Assembly: GCA_021200395.1 (NCBI GenBank)
Contig: JAJQGQ010000311.1
Location: 1 to 10,773 of the forward strand
Direction of reading: 5' to 3'
DNA from: Erysipelotrichaceae bacterium
GTDB taxonomy: Bacteria > Bacillota_I > Bacilli_A > Erysipelotrichales > Coprobacillaceae
DNA: 10,773 bases
Shown here: in pieces, positions 1 through 6,290 of the stretch
How positions within the stretch are numbered: the first letter of the stretch is position 1
How the letters are laid out: the number at the start of each line of letters is the position of its first letter
Notes under the pieces: generated by a model
Database searches by the model: none
What the model was told of the DNA's origin: nothing
The model's input: only the letters and a program-made list of their open reading frames with translations
Program-made: the position numbers and the translations under genes

Positions 1-131
1 TCTAATTGATGATTGTGAACAATTTTTGCAACATAGAATTGATGATATGACTTTATTTTAAAAACATTTGCTGAAATTTTAATTATACCAATAACATCAA
101 TTTTATAATATTGATCAATTAAATCTTTCAT
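1..131 (-). CDS. CotS/YsxE-family spore coat-associated kinase-like protein, N-terminal fragment
   Basis: The first 43 codons of a gene that continues past the left edge; they read MKDLIDQYYKIDVIGI followed by a lysine-rich segment ending near VHNHQL. The start is the ATG at 131, which overlaps the TGA stop of the upstream LysM gene as ATGA. No Shine-Dalgarno sequence is visible in front of it, so translation is probably coupled to the gene before. The pattern (amphipathic helix, Y-x-I-x-V, hydrophobic strand, then F-K-I-x-S and a Y-V-A-K strand) resembles the N-lobe start of CotS/YsxE aminoglycoside-phosphotransferase-like proteins. In B. subtilis ysxE lies directly downstream of spoVID, and here the upstream gene is SpoVID-like. 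The assignment rests on weak sequence similarity plus synteny; no catalytic residues lie in the visible part. Confidence 0.55.
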   Translation of the reverse strand, partial: MKDLIDQYYKIDVIGIIKISANVFKIKSYHQFYVAKIVHNHQL

Positions 132-778
132 ACAACATATGGAATAATAATAATACTGCCAACAGAAAGATTATGATTATGATTGTATTTTTTGAGTAGC
201 TCTTCGTTTATATGATAACGTTGAGCAATATTTTGATAATTATCACCATCACCTATAACATATAAATAATAGGTGCCTAAATCATCTTCATCTAAATCAT
301 CATCTTCAAACACTTTTATATCTTCTTTTTGATAATCATTTTTTATGTCAATGTTTTTAGATAAAACTTCTTTATTTTGCATAATATTTTCTATTTCTTT
401 AACAACCTCATCATCACTATCATCCTGTGTTGCTTCAATTAAACGATCCTCATCATCCTTAACACCATAAATACAAGCTTGAATAACAAGTGATAGATTT
501 CCATCATTAAAAGTATAATCAAAATCTTCAACTTTCACGTGAAATTCACGCTTATCAATTATTTTATCATATGGAGCTATAATATCTAAATCAATAGATT
601 CATGAAACTGATACTTATCATGATCATTCCTATATTCACCATTAATCATAATAGCTCCTAAAGCACGCATACCATCATTTTCCATTTGATAATGAATAGA
701 TTCATCTACAGATATGGAAATAAGTTCTTTTAATTGATGATTTAAATCTACTAATTTATTCAAATAAAGTTTTTGCAT
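128..778 (-). CDS. SpoVID-like spore morphogenesis protein with C-terminal LysM domain
   Basis: A 216-residue protein. Residues about 1-115 form a beta-rich domain with the pattern AxGAIMINGEYR near 40-50, like the N-terminal domain of SpoVID and related spore coat morphogenesis proteins. Residues about 117-168 are a highly acidic linker (many Asp/Glu, including an EDDDLDEDD run). Residues about 171-214 are one LysM domain: YVIGDGDNYQNIAQRY, then a short helix, an Asn-rich turn and VGSIIIIP. There is no signal peptide or membrane segment, which fits a protein acting from the mother-cell cytoplasm on the forespore surface. B. subtilis SpoVID is much longer (about 575 residues), so this is a compact version. 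The start is set at the ATG at 778, seven bases after GGAGG; an in-frame ATG two codons earlier is only one base from that site. The function is inferred from domain order and the downstream ysxE-like gene. A generic LysM protein is the alternative. Confidence 0.65.
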   Translation of the reverse strand: MQKLYLNKLVDLNHQLKELISISVDESIHYQMENDGMRALGAIMINGEYRNDHDKYQFHESIDLDIIAPYDKIIDKREFHVKVEDFDYTFNDGNLSLVIQACIYGVKDDEDRLIEATQDDSDDEVVKEIENIMQNKEVLSKNIDIKNDYQKEDIKVFEDDDLDEDDLGTYYLYVIGDGDNYQNIAQRYHINEELLKKYNHNHNLSVGSIIIIPYVV

Positions 779-785
779 CAACATA

Positions 786-790
786 CCTCC
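786..790 (-). promoter_or_regulatory. Ribosome binding site deciding the start of the SpoVID-like gene
   Basis: GGAGG on the minus strand ends seven bases before the ATG at 778. The frame stays open upstream to 841, but the ATG at 784 is too close to this site, and the upstream extension would run back through the terminator of ysxC. Confidence 0.75.
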
Positions 791-796
791 CGATAT

Positions 797-825
797 ATTA
801 TATGTATAAAAAAAGACTTTATGAA
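797..825 (-). promoter_or_regulatory. Candidate promoter for the SpoVID-like / YsxE-like pair
   Basis: A perfect TATAAT -10 box (802 to 797) lies 17 bases from TTCATA (825 to 820; four of six matches to TTGACA). It sits directly after the ysxC terminator and a few bases before the GGAGG site, so the transcript would have a very short leader. The -35 overlaps the terminator U-tract. The adjoining ATACAT could instead belong to a sporulation-sigma promoter, but the spacing to an upstream ATA element is poor, so the sigma factor cannot be decided from sequence. Confidence 0.4.
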
Positions 826-849
826 AAAAAGAAGGAATCACTCCTTCTT
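824..849 (-). terminator. Intrinsic terminator of ysxC
   Basis: On the minus strand an 8-bp stem AAGAAGGA / TCCTTCTT closes a 5-base loop (837-841) and is followed by seven T's (830-824). The 5' arm begins at the second base of the ysxC TAA stop, so the stop codon is part of the stem. Confidence 0.85.
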
Positions 850-1435
850 AATCAACTAGCTTTAATATAGCCTCCCATAAATCATCAACACCTATTTTTT
901 TTAAGGCTGAAAATGGTATAAACATATCATGATTATCAAAATTTAAAGTTTGCTTAATCAATTTTTCATTCTTTTTTAAATCATTTCGTTTAAGTTTATC
1001 CTCTTTAGTTGCAACAACAATTACGGGTATTTCATAATATTTCGCATAATCATACATTTGTATATCATCGTGTGTTGGTTTATGACGATAATCAACTATT
1101 AAAATAAGACCTTTTAAATTTGATCTTTGTCTTAAATATGTATCAATCATTTCCCCAAAGCTTTCTTTAATTTTATCGTTTACTTTGGCATAGCCATAGC
1201 CAGGAACATCAACAAGACATATTTCATCATTAATATTAAAGAAATTAAGTGTTCTTGTCTTACCAGGAGTTCCAGAAACCTTAGCCAAACCATTATGATG
1301 ACAAATCGTATTAATCAAAGAAGATTTACCAACATTACTGCGACCAGCAAGGCAAATTTCAGGCAAATCATGAACTGGCCATTGCGATTTCCAAGCTGCT
1401 GATAAAACATATTGCGATTTATTGACTTTATACAT
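848..1435 (-). CDS. ysxC: Ribosome biogenesis GTPase YsxC/EngB/YihA
   Basis: A 195-residue TrmE-Era-EngA-YihA-type GTPase of normal family length. All G motifs are visible: G1 GRSNVGKS (31-38), G2 region GKTRTLNFF (59-66), G3 DVPGYG (76-81), G4 TKEDK (143-147) and G5 SALKK (176-180). The N-terminal segment ending in LPEICLAGRSNVGKSSL is typical of YsxC/EngB. The family binds GTP/GDP and is needed for late 50S subunit assembly; it is essential in B. subtilis. The start is the ATG at 1435, five bases after AGGAGG. It follows lon by only 35 bases, as in B. subtilis lonA-ysxC. No convincing promoter lies in that gap, so transcription probably depends on read-through from lon past a terminator-like hairpin or on a weak promoter inside the lon 3' end. 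It has its own terminator. Confidence 0.95.
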   Translation of the reverse strand: MYKVNKSQYVLSAAWKSQWPVHDLPEICLAGRSNVGKSSLINTICHHNGLAKVSGTPGKTRTLNFFNINDEICLVDVPGYGYAKVNDKIKESFGEMIDTYLRQRSNLKGLILIVDYRHKPTHDDIQMYDYAKYYEIPVIVVATKEDKLKRNDLKKNEKLIKQTLNFDNHDMFIPFSALKKIGVDDLWEAILKLVD

Positions 1436-1440
1436 TTTTA

Positions 1441-1446
1441 CCTCCT
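1441..1446 (-). promoter_or_regulatory. ysxC ribosome binding site abutting a terminator U-tract
   Basis: AGGAGG lies five bases before the ysxC ATG. It comes directly after the T6 run of the hairpin at the end of lon, so RNA polymerase stopping at this hairpin would release the transcript just before the ysxC ribosome site is completed. Confidence 0.8.
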
Positions 1447-1472
1447 AAAAAAGGATAGTTATCACTATCCTT
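1447..1472 (-). terminator. Terminator-like hairpin between lon and ysxC (possible attenuator)
   Basis: On the minus strand a 9-bp stem AAGGATAGT / ACTATCCTT with a 4-base loop (1460-1463) is followed by a run of T's ending at 1447 (six, counting the two that pair in the stem). The 5' arm starts at the second base of the lon TAA. Stem and U-run are those of an intrinsic terminator. However, ysxC begins 12 bases further on with no clear promoter, so termination is probably incomplete. The 3' arm TCCT could also pair with AGGA of the ysxC ribosome site, but over only four base pairs. Confidence 0.7.
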
Positions 1473-3801
1473 ATTTTACTAATGCATTTTCTAAAACTAT
1501 ATCGATATGATCAGCTAATACAATATTCAAATCTTTTTGTACAGATTCTGGGATTTCATCAATATCCTTTTCGTTATCTTTTGGAATGATAATCGTTTTA
1601 ATACCACTACGATGAGCAGATATAGACTTTTCTTTCAAACCACCAATAGGTAAAACTTCACCACGTAATGTAATTTCACCAGTCATAGCTACATCATCTC
1701 TAACAGGACGATTACTAAAGGCGGATAAAAGAGCTGTTGTAAGCGTCACACCTGCACTAGGGCCATCTTTCTTTACAGCCCCTTCTGGCACATGGATATG
1801 AATATCTTCTTTATCAAAAGCAATATTTTCTAAACCATATTTTTTACGATTAGCTTTCATATAATCCAAAGCAATAGATGCTGATTCCTTCATCACATCA
1901 CCCAATTGACCAGTGATAATAAATTGTCCAGAGCCATCAAAATGATTGACTTCAATTGGAAGAATATCACCACCATATTGGGTATAAGCCATACCAGTAA
2001 CAACACCAACTTGTGGTTTATCTAATTTCTTTGTATGATCATATGGTGCTTTACCAAGATATTCCTCTAAATCAGATACCTCAATCAATAATTGTAAATC
2101 TTTATTTTTCAATATTTTTAATACAGCTTTACGACATACTTGAGCAATCAATCTTTCTAACTGACGCACACCTGCTTCTCTTGTATAATGTCTTACAATA
2201 TACATTAAAGCATCATCACTAAATTGTAACTGCTCAGCATTCAAGCCATGTAATTCTAATTGTTTTTTGAGTAAATGACGTTTACCAATTTCCAATTTTT
2301 CCTGTTCTGTATAAGAAGAAAGTTCAATAATTTCAAGACGATCTCTTAATGGTTCAGGAATACCACTCAAATCATTAGCAGTAGCTATAAACAAAACTTT
2401 AGATAAATCATACGGTTCTTCAATATAATTATCTGAGAACAAAGAATTTTGTTCTGGATCTAATACTTCAAGCATAGCACTTGCAGGATCACCTTTATAA
2501 TCACTAGCCATCTTATCGATTTCATCTAATAAGAAGACAGGATTGACAACACCAGCCTTTTTCATACCTTGAATAATACGTCCAGGCATAGATCCTAAAT
2601 ATGTTCTACGGAAACCTCTAATTTCAGCTTCATCACGAACACCACCTAATGATGCTTTTACAAACTTTCTACCTAAAGCTCTTGCAATAGATTTTGAAAT
2701 AGAAGTTTTACCAGTTCCTGGAGGGCCAACCAAACAAATAATTGGAGCATTCAAAGACTGAGTCATTTGTTTAACAGCTAAATGCTCAACAATTCTTTCT
2801 TTAGGCTTTTCAAGACCATAATGATCTTCTTCCAAAATTCTTTCTACTTCACTTATATCTTGATTATCTTCAGTTTCCTCATACCAAGGAATACTCATCA
2901 TCCAATCAATATAAGTTCTTACAACATTAGCCTCACTAGATGCAGCAGGCATCATATCATAACGTTTCAATTCTTCATTAAGTTTATCTTTAACATGTTG
3001 TGGATAAGGTTTGCTTTCAATTTGCTGACGTATGTAGTCAGTATCATCTTCCTTATTAGGTGTATCACCTAATTCTTCTTTAATAGCGCGCAATTTTTCT
3101 CTAAGATAATATTCTTTTTGGTTTTCATCAATGCTTTCCTTAACTTTTGAATTAATTTTTTCTTCTAATTCATTAATAACTTTTTCTTCTTCCATACTTG
3201 CTAATACCAAAAGAAGACGTTTATTAACATCACATTCCTCTAATATTTTTTGCTTAGTAGGAATTTCTACATTGATATAATGGGCAATTGTATCAGCTAA
3301 AGCACCAGCACTCATATTTCTACTTTGTGATATATTTGTAAAAACTTCACGTGGGAACATTTGTAAATTACGTCCCATATTTTTCAAACTATCCGTAATC
3401 TTACGAACTAATGCAATTTCTTCATTTTTATCACCATAAATATCTTCTAAATATTTTGTTTTAGCGTATCGACAATCATCACTTTCAACAATATTTAAAA
3501 TTTGCACACGTTTTTGTCCTTCAACAGTTAACTTAATTGTTCCATGATTATCTCTCTTAATGCGTCTTTTAATCTTACATAATGTACCATATTTATAAAT
3601 ATGATCATAATCAATTTGTTCATCCGTAGGATTCATTTGTGATACCATAACAATATTTTCATCAAATTCATTAATACTTTTTGTTATAGCTTTAAGATTG
3701 AAACCTCTTCCCACATCTAAAGAAATCTCATGTTCAGGAAAAACAATTACTCCTCTTGTACAAATGACAGGTAAATCTACGACAATATCTACTTCTTCCA
3801 T
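1471..3801 (-). CDS. lon: ATP-dependent protease Lon (LonA type)
   Basis: A 776-residue LonA protease of full family length. Order: N-terminal substrate-binding (LAN) domain about 7-200 starting with the LPVICTRGVIVFP strand; coiled-coil region about 200-280; AAA+ ATPase with Walker A GPPGTGKT (359-366), Walker B FLLDEID (423-429) and a sensor-1 segment around ATAND (473-477); C-terminal protease domain with DGPSAG (Ser682) and GGLKEK (Lys725). The Ser-Lys spacing of 43 matches the known dyad of E. coli and B. subtilis Lon. Lon is a cytosolic hexamer that degrades misfolded proteins and specific regulators. Start: the ATG at 3801 lies nine bases from AGGAGG; an in-frame GTG at 3807 lies only three bases away and is less likely. 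The gene follows tig by 57 bases with no terminator or promoter seen, so both probably share the CIRCE-bearing tig promoter region. In B. subtilis clpX and lonB lie between these genes; here they are missing. Confidence 0.98.
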   Translation of the reverse strand: MEEVDIVVDLPVICTRGVIVFPEHEISLDVGRGFNLKAITKSINEFDENIVMVSQMNPTDEQIDYDHIYKYGTLCKIKRRIKRDNHGTIKLTVEGQKRVQILNIVESDDCRYAKTKYLEDIYGDKNEEIALVRKITDSLKNMGRNLQMFPREVFTNISQSRNMSAGALADTIAHYINVEIPTKQKILEECDVNKRLLLVLASMEEEKVINELEEKINSKVKESIDENQKEYYLREKLRAIKEELGDTPNKEDDTDYIRQQIESKPYPQHVKDKLNEELKRYDMMPAASSEANVVRTYIDWMMSIPWYEETEDNQDISEVERILEEDHYGLEKPKERIVEHLAVKQMTQSLNAPIICLVGPPGTGKTSISKSIARALGRKFVKASLGGVRDEAEIRGFRRTYLGSMPGRIIQGMKKAGVVNPVFLLDEIDKMASDYKGDPASAMLEVLDPEQNSLFSDNYIEEPYDLSKVLFIATANDLSGIPEPLRDRLEIIELSSYTEQEKLEIGKRHLLKKQLELHGLNAEQLQFSDDALMYIVRHYTREAGVRQLERLIAQVCRKAVLKILKNKDLQLLIEVSDLEEYLGKAPYDHTKKLDKPQVGVVTGMAYTQYGGDILPIEVNHFDGSGQFIITGQLGDVMKESASIALDYMKANRKKYGLENIAFDKEDIHIHVPEGAVKKDGPSAGVTLTTALLSAFSNRPVRDDVAMTGEITLRGEVLPIGGLKEKSISAHRSGIKTIIIPKDNEKDIDEIPESVQKDLNIVLADHIDIVLENALVK

Positions 3802-3810
3802 AATCACTTA

Positions 3811-3816
3811 CCTCCT
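3811..3816 (-). promoter_or_regulatory. Ribosome binding site deciding the lon start
   Basis: AGGAGG lies nine bases from ATG 3801 and three bases from the in-frame GTG 3807. The spacing and the stronger codon favour the ATG. Confidence 0.75.
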
Positions 3817-3858
3817 CTACAAAGATGAAATTGTTTCAACATCCTATTTTTAATAACA

Positions 3859-5151
3859 CTATTCAGCATTATCACCAATACTATTTTCGATAATTTCTGA
3901 AGCTTTTGTAGCTGCAATATCCGCTTTAACTGCATCCATATTATTAGCAAATATCTTCTTCATTTCATCAGCACTGCTATCATAATATTGTGCAATATCA
4001 TTGAAATATTTATCAACATCTTCATCGCTAACTACAATATTTTCAGCTTTAACAACTTCATCTACAATAAGATTATATTTAACACGCTTTTCAGCTTCTT
4101 CTCTCATATCTTCTCTTAAATCATCTTGTGTCTTACCAGTAAATTGAGCATACATATCTAGTGTCATACCTTGCTGAGAAAAACTTTGTTCAATTTCTCT
4201 CATCATAGAATCTAACTGATTGTCAACCATAACAGCTGGAACATCAATTGGTGTAGCTTCTATTAAAGCATCGCGTATATCAGAATAGAATTTTTGATCC
4301 ATTTCATTTTGTTTACGATTCTTAATTTGTTCTGTTATATATGACTTTAAGTCTTCTAAAGTTTCAACACCCTCATGATTAATATCTTTAGCTAATTCAT
4401 CGTCAATTTCAGGTAATACTTTTGTTTTAATTTCATGAACTTTTACTTTAAAAACAACTTCCTGACCAGCCAAATCAGTAGCTGCATAATCTTCAGGGAA
4501 AGTTAAATTTAAATCTTTTTCTTCATCAACACTCATACCAATAATTTGATCTTCAAAACCTGGTATAAATGAACCTGAACCAATTTCAAGTGTATAGTTT
4601 TCAGCTTGCCCACCATCAAAAGGAACACCATCTTTGAAGCCTTCATAATCAATAACGACACTATCACCATCTTCAACTGTGCCTTCTTCTTTAATCAATA
4701 ATTCGGCAAATTGTTGTTGATAATTCTTTAATTCGTCATCAATTTCTTCATCACTTACTTCTGCAACTTCTTTAACAACATCTAAACCTTTATATTGTCC
4801 AAGATTAACATCAGGAGCAACAGTAGCAGTAAATTTAAGTTTTAATACTTCTTCGCTCATTTCTTCTACATTAGCCTGTGGCTGTCCAACAGGTGCAATG
4901 TCATTTTTAGTAAAAATATCATCATAACAATCTTTCAAAATAACATCTACAGCATCTTCTAAGATTCTAGCAGATCCTATTCTAGCCTTAACCATTCTAG
5001 CAGGTGCATGACCTTCTCTAAAACCATCAATTTTAACTTGTTTTGCTAATTTGTTCAATGCTTTCTTCTGTGCATTCTTCCATTCATCACCTTCATAAGT
5101 TGCAACAATTTCAACTTGGCAATTTTCTAGTTTGTTACAAACTGTTTCCAT
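3859..5151 (-). CDS. tig: Trigger factor, ribosome-associated peptidyl-prolyl isomerase chaperone
   Basis: A 430-residue protein of standard trigger factor length. Residues 1 to about 115 are the ribosome-binding domain with signature GFREGHAP (43-50). F44 and R45 of the classic F-R-K signature are kept, but position 46 is Glu instead of the usual Lys. Residues about 157-242 form the FKBP-type PPIase domain (DGDSVVIDYEGF, FDGG, SGSFIPGFEDQIIGM). Residues about 250-430 form the helical C-terminal chaperone arms. Trigger factor docks at the exit tunnel near protein L23 and shields nascent chains. The ATG at 5151 lies eight bases after GGAGG. It is the first gene of a probable tig-lon operon and ends with TAG. 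The 212-base region in front holds two promoter candidates and a CIRCE element, suggesting HrcA heat-shock control. The upstream neighbour is a TPR-like gene, as with ysoA-tig in B. subtilis. Confidence 0.97.
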   Translation of the reverse strand: METVCNKLENCQVEIVATYEGDEWKNAQKKALNKLAKQVKIDGFREGHAPARMVKARIGSARILEDAVDVILKDCYDDIFTKNDIAPVGQPQANVEEMSEEVLKLKFTATVAPDVNLGQYKGLDVVKEVAEVSDEEIDDELKNYQQQFAELLIKEEGTVEDGDSVVIDYEGFKDGVPFDGGQAENYTLEIGSGSFIPGFEDQIIGMSVDEEKDLNLTFPEDYAATDLAGQEVVFKVKVHEIKTKVLPEIDDELAKDINHEGVETLEDLKSYITEQIKNRKQNEMDQKFYSDIRDALIEATPIDVPAVMVDNQLDSMMREIEQSFSQQGMTLDMYAQFTGKTQDDLREDMREEAEKRVKYNLIVDEVVKAENIVVSDEDVDKYFNDIAQYYDSSADEMKKIFANNMDAVKADIAATKASEIIENSIGDNAE

Positions 5152-5179
5152 TTAAACGTCCTCCATTTTTAACATGCTT

Positions 5180-5208
5180 ATTATACATGAAACATATAAA
5201 TAATGCAA
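5180..5208 (-). promoter_or_regulatory. Candidate proximal tig promoter (P2)
   Basis: A perfect TATAAT (5185 to 5180) with TTGCAT (5208 to 5203; three of six matches) at 17-base spacing. The predicted start near 5173 leaves about 22 bases of leader before the ATG. The -35 lies six bases downstream of the CIRCE element, so bound HrcA would crowd polymerase here. Confidence 0.45.
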
Positions 5209-5214
5209 CAATTT

Positions 5215-5241
5215 TTAACACTCTAAATGCAAGAGTGCTAA
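5215..5241 (+). promoter_or_regulatory. CIRCE element (HrcA repressor operator) in front of tig-lon
   Basis: The plus strand reads TTAACACTC, nine bases, GAGTGCTAA. Against the CIRCE consensus TTAGCACTC-N9-GAGTGCTAA this is 17 of 18 arm positions with the exact 9-9-9 geometry; the single change (G to A at 5218) leaves a G-U pair in minus-strand RNA. HrcA binds CIRCE to repress the groE and dnaK operons in Firmicutes; its activity depends on GroEL, so heat or misfolding relieves repression. The site lies inside the tig upstream region between two promoter candidates. In transcripts from the distal promoter it would be in the 5' leader and could form a 9-bp hairpin. Confidence 0.9.
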
Positions 5242-5292
5242 AATTTGCACGTAGAACTTATATGAATCATTTACTAGCTTAGTAGTGAATTA

Positions 5293-5321
5293 TATATATC
5301 ACATTTTTTCTACTTTGTCAA
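5293..5321 (-). promoter_or_regulatory. Candidate distal tig promoter (P1)
   Basis: A perfect TTGACA -35 (5321 to 5316) lies 17 bases from TATATA (5298 to 5293), with an overlapping TATAAT at 5294 to 5289 at a longer spacing of 21. The predicted start near 5286 gives a leader of about 135 bases that contains CIRCE, as is usual for HrcA-regulated operons. The -35 lies inside an 11-base palindrome, CTTTGACAAAG (5313-5323). Confidence 0.55.
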
Positions 5322-5340
5322 AGAAACAACACATAAACAC

Positions 5341-5365
5341 AATAAAAATGCACATAAGTGCATTT
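5341..5365 (-). terminator. Intrinsic terminator of the pnp-maf-TPR operon
   Basis: On the minus strand an 8-bp stem AAATGCAC / GTGCATTT with a 4-base loop (5354-5357) is followed by TTATT, a moderate U-tract. The 5' arm starts at the second base of the TAA stop of the TPR gene. Confidence 0.75.
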
Positions 5366-6290
5366 ATAGAACTTCAATTCGATTAAATTTTAATTTCATC
5401 TGTTCAATTTCATCCATCGTGCAATAATACATAATTTCAATATCTTCATCATCAATATCGATAGATTGTAAAGTAGCTACATAATAATGAATAGTAGCGG
5501 CAACAACACGATAATCATCATCATATATTTGATGAGGATAAATAGAATAAAGATAATATTCTAAATAATCCAAACATTGATGATATAACGATGGATTCTC
5601 ATCTTCAATATTTTTTTCCAAATATGATCCTATCCCCAAATAAGCATCTTGTTCCAAAACTAATGGCTGATATATCGGATTTAAATCATAATATTCACCA
5701 AATTTTTCTACTTCAAATTCATCATCAACTTGTTGATCAATAAGTATTTCTAATAATAATGTTTTAGCAAAAAAATCGCGTTTAGGATTTATTAAATAAT
5801 CTCTAACTGTAGGAATAATAAGACGAATATTCAATTGTTGTAATTGATCTAAAGCCATATAGATAAGCTCTTCATTACAATCTTTATTTTTAAGTAATTG
5901 TTCAATTTCTTCAATTGAAAAAATTTGGTTCTTACTTTCAACTTCATAACGTGCTTCTTGTTTATCTAAAAGAATCTGATCATAAGCAGCATTAAATACA
6001 TTTTCATATTCCTGTGGGATATAAGGCATAGATAGTTCTTCAATCAATATATCTATTGCTTCTTCATATTCCTGCAATTCTTTAAGTGCTGTTATATACA
6101 TTGATACAACATCATAATAAGTATCTTGAGCATGTGCTTTTGCATATAACCCTTCTTCTTTAGCTAATTGATATTCTTGTAACCCCACTAAACATACAAG
6201 TCTTAAATAACGTGTTTGTTCATCATTGAAATCTGTTAAATATGACAATGCTTCCTGATAATCACCATTTTGTATTAATTCTTCAACCAT
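5364..6290 (-). CDS. TPR-like helical repeat protein, possible YsoA counterpart
   Basis: A 308-residue, acidic, probably cytosolic protein with no signal peptide or membrane segment. Residues 1 to about 90 are helix-turn-helix repeats with TPR-like spacing (ELIQNGDYQEALSYL, then LVCLVGLQEYQLAKEEG, then MYITALKELQEYEEAIDIL). Residues 120 to about 200 are further helical pairs, and the rest is rich in Tyr, Asp and Glu. TPR arrays usually mediate protein contacts; no enzymatic motif is visible. The start at 6290 overlaps the maf stop by one base (TAATG), with GGAGG six bases before it inside the last maf codons, so it is the last gene of pnp-maf. B. subtilis also has a TPR protein gene of similar length, ysoA, directly upstream of tig, so orthology is plausible from position but unproven from sequence. 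Confidence 0.75.
   Translation of the reverse strand: MVEELIQNGDYQEALSYLTDFNDEQTRYLRLVCLVGLQEYQLAKEEGLYAKAHAQDTYYDVVSMYITALKELQEYEEAIDILIEELSMPYIPQEYENVFNAAYDQILLDKQEARYEVESKNQIFSIEEIEQLLKNKDCNEELIYMALDQLQQLNIRLIIPTVRDYLINPKRDFFAKTLLLEILIDQQVDDEFEVEKFGEYYDLNPIYQPLVLEQDAYLGIGSYLEKNIEDENPSLYHQCLDYLEYYLYSIYPHQIYDDDYRVVAATIHYYVATLQSIDIDDEDIEIMYYCTMDEIEQMKLKFNRIEVL

Noticed and set aside
779..841. N-terminal extension of the SpoVID-like protein up to 841
   Set aside because: It would be translated from the ysxC terminator hairpin and would begin without a ribosome site, while GGAGG is well placed for the ATG at 778.
1474..1530. Promoter for ysxC within the lon 3' end (TATAGT with a TTGTAT-like -35)
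   Set aside because: Only three of six -35 matches with an imperfect -10 in AT-rich coding sequence; not strong enough to list as a feature, though it would explain ysxC expression behind the hairpin.
2013..3072. Plus-strand open frames inside lon (2013-2222 and 2782-3072)
   Set aside because: Antisense shadows of conserved lon domains with no coding features of their own.
3799..3807. GTG at 3807 as the lon start
   Set aside because: Only three bases from AGGAGG; ATG 3801, at nine bases, is the better-spaced start.
3802..3858. Possible terminator or separate promoter between tig and lon
   Set aside because: The only inverted repeat (around TGAAA-TTG-TTTCA) has about five base pairs and no U-tract, and no -10/-35 pair is convincing, so co-transcription is simpler.
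5043..5282. 79-codon plus-strand frame spanning the tig start and promoter region
   Set aside because: It overlaps the conserved tig N-terminus and the CIRCE element and has no ribosome site.
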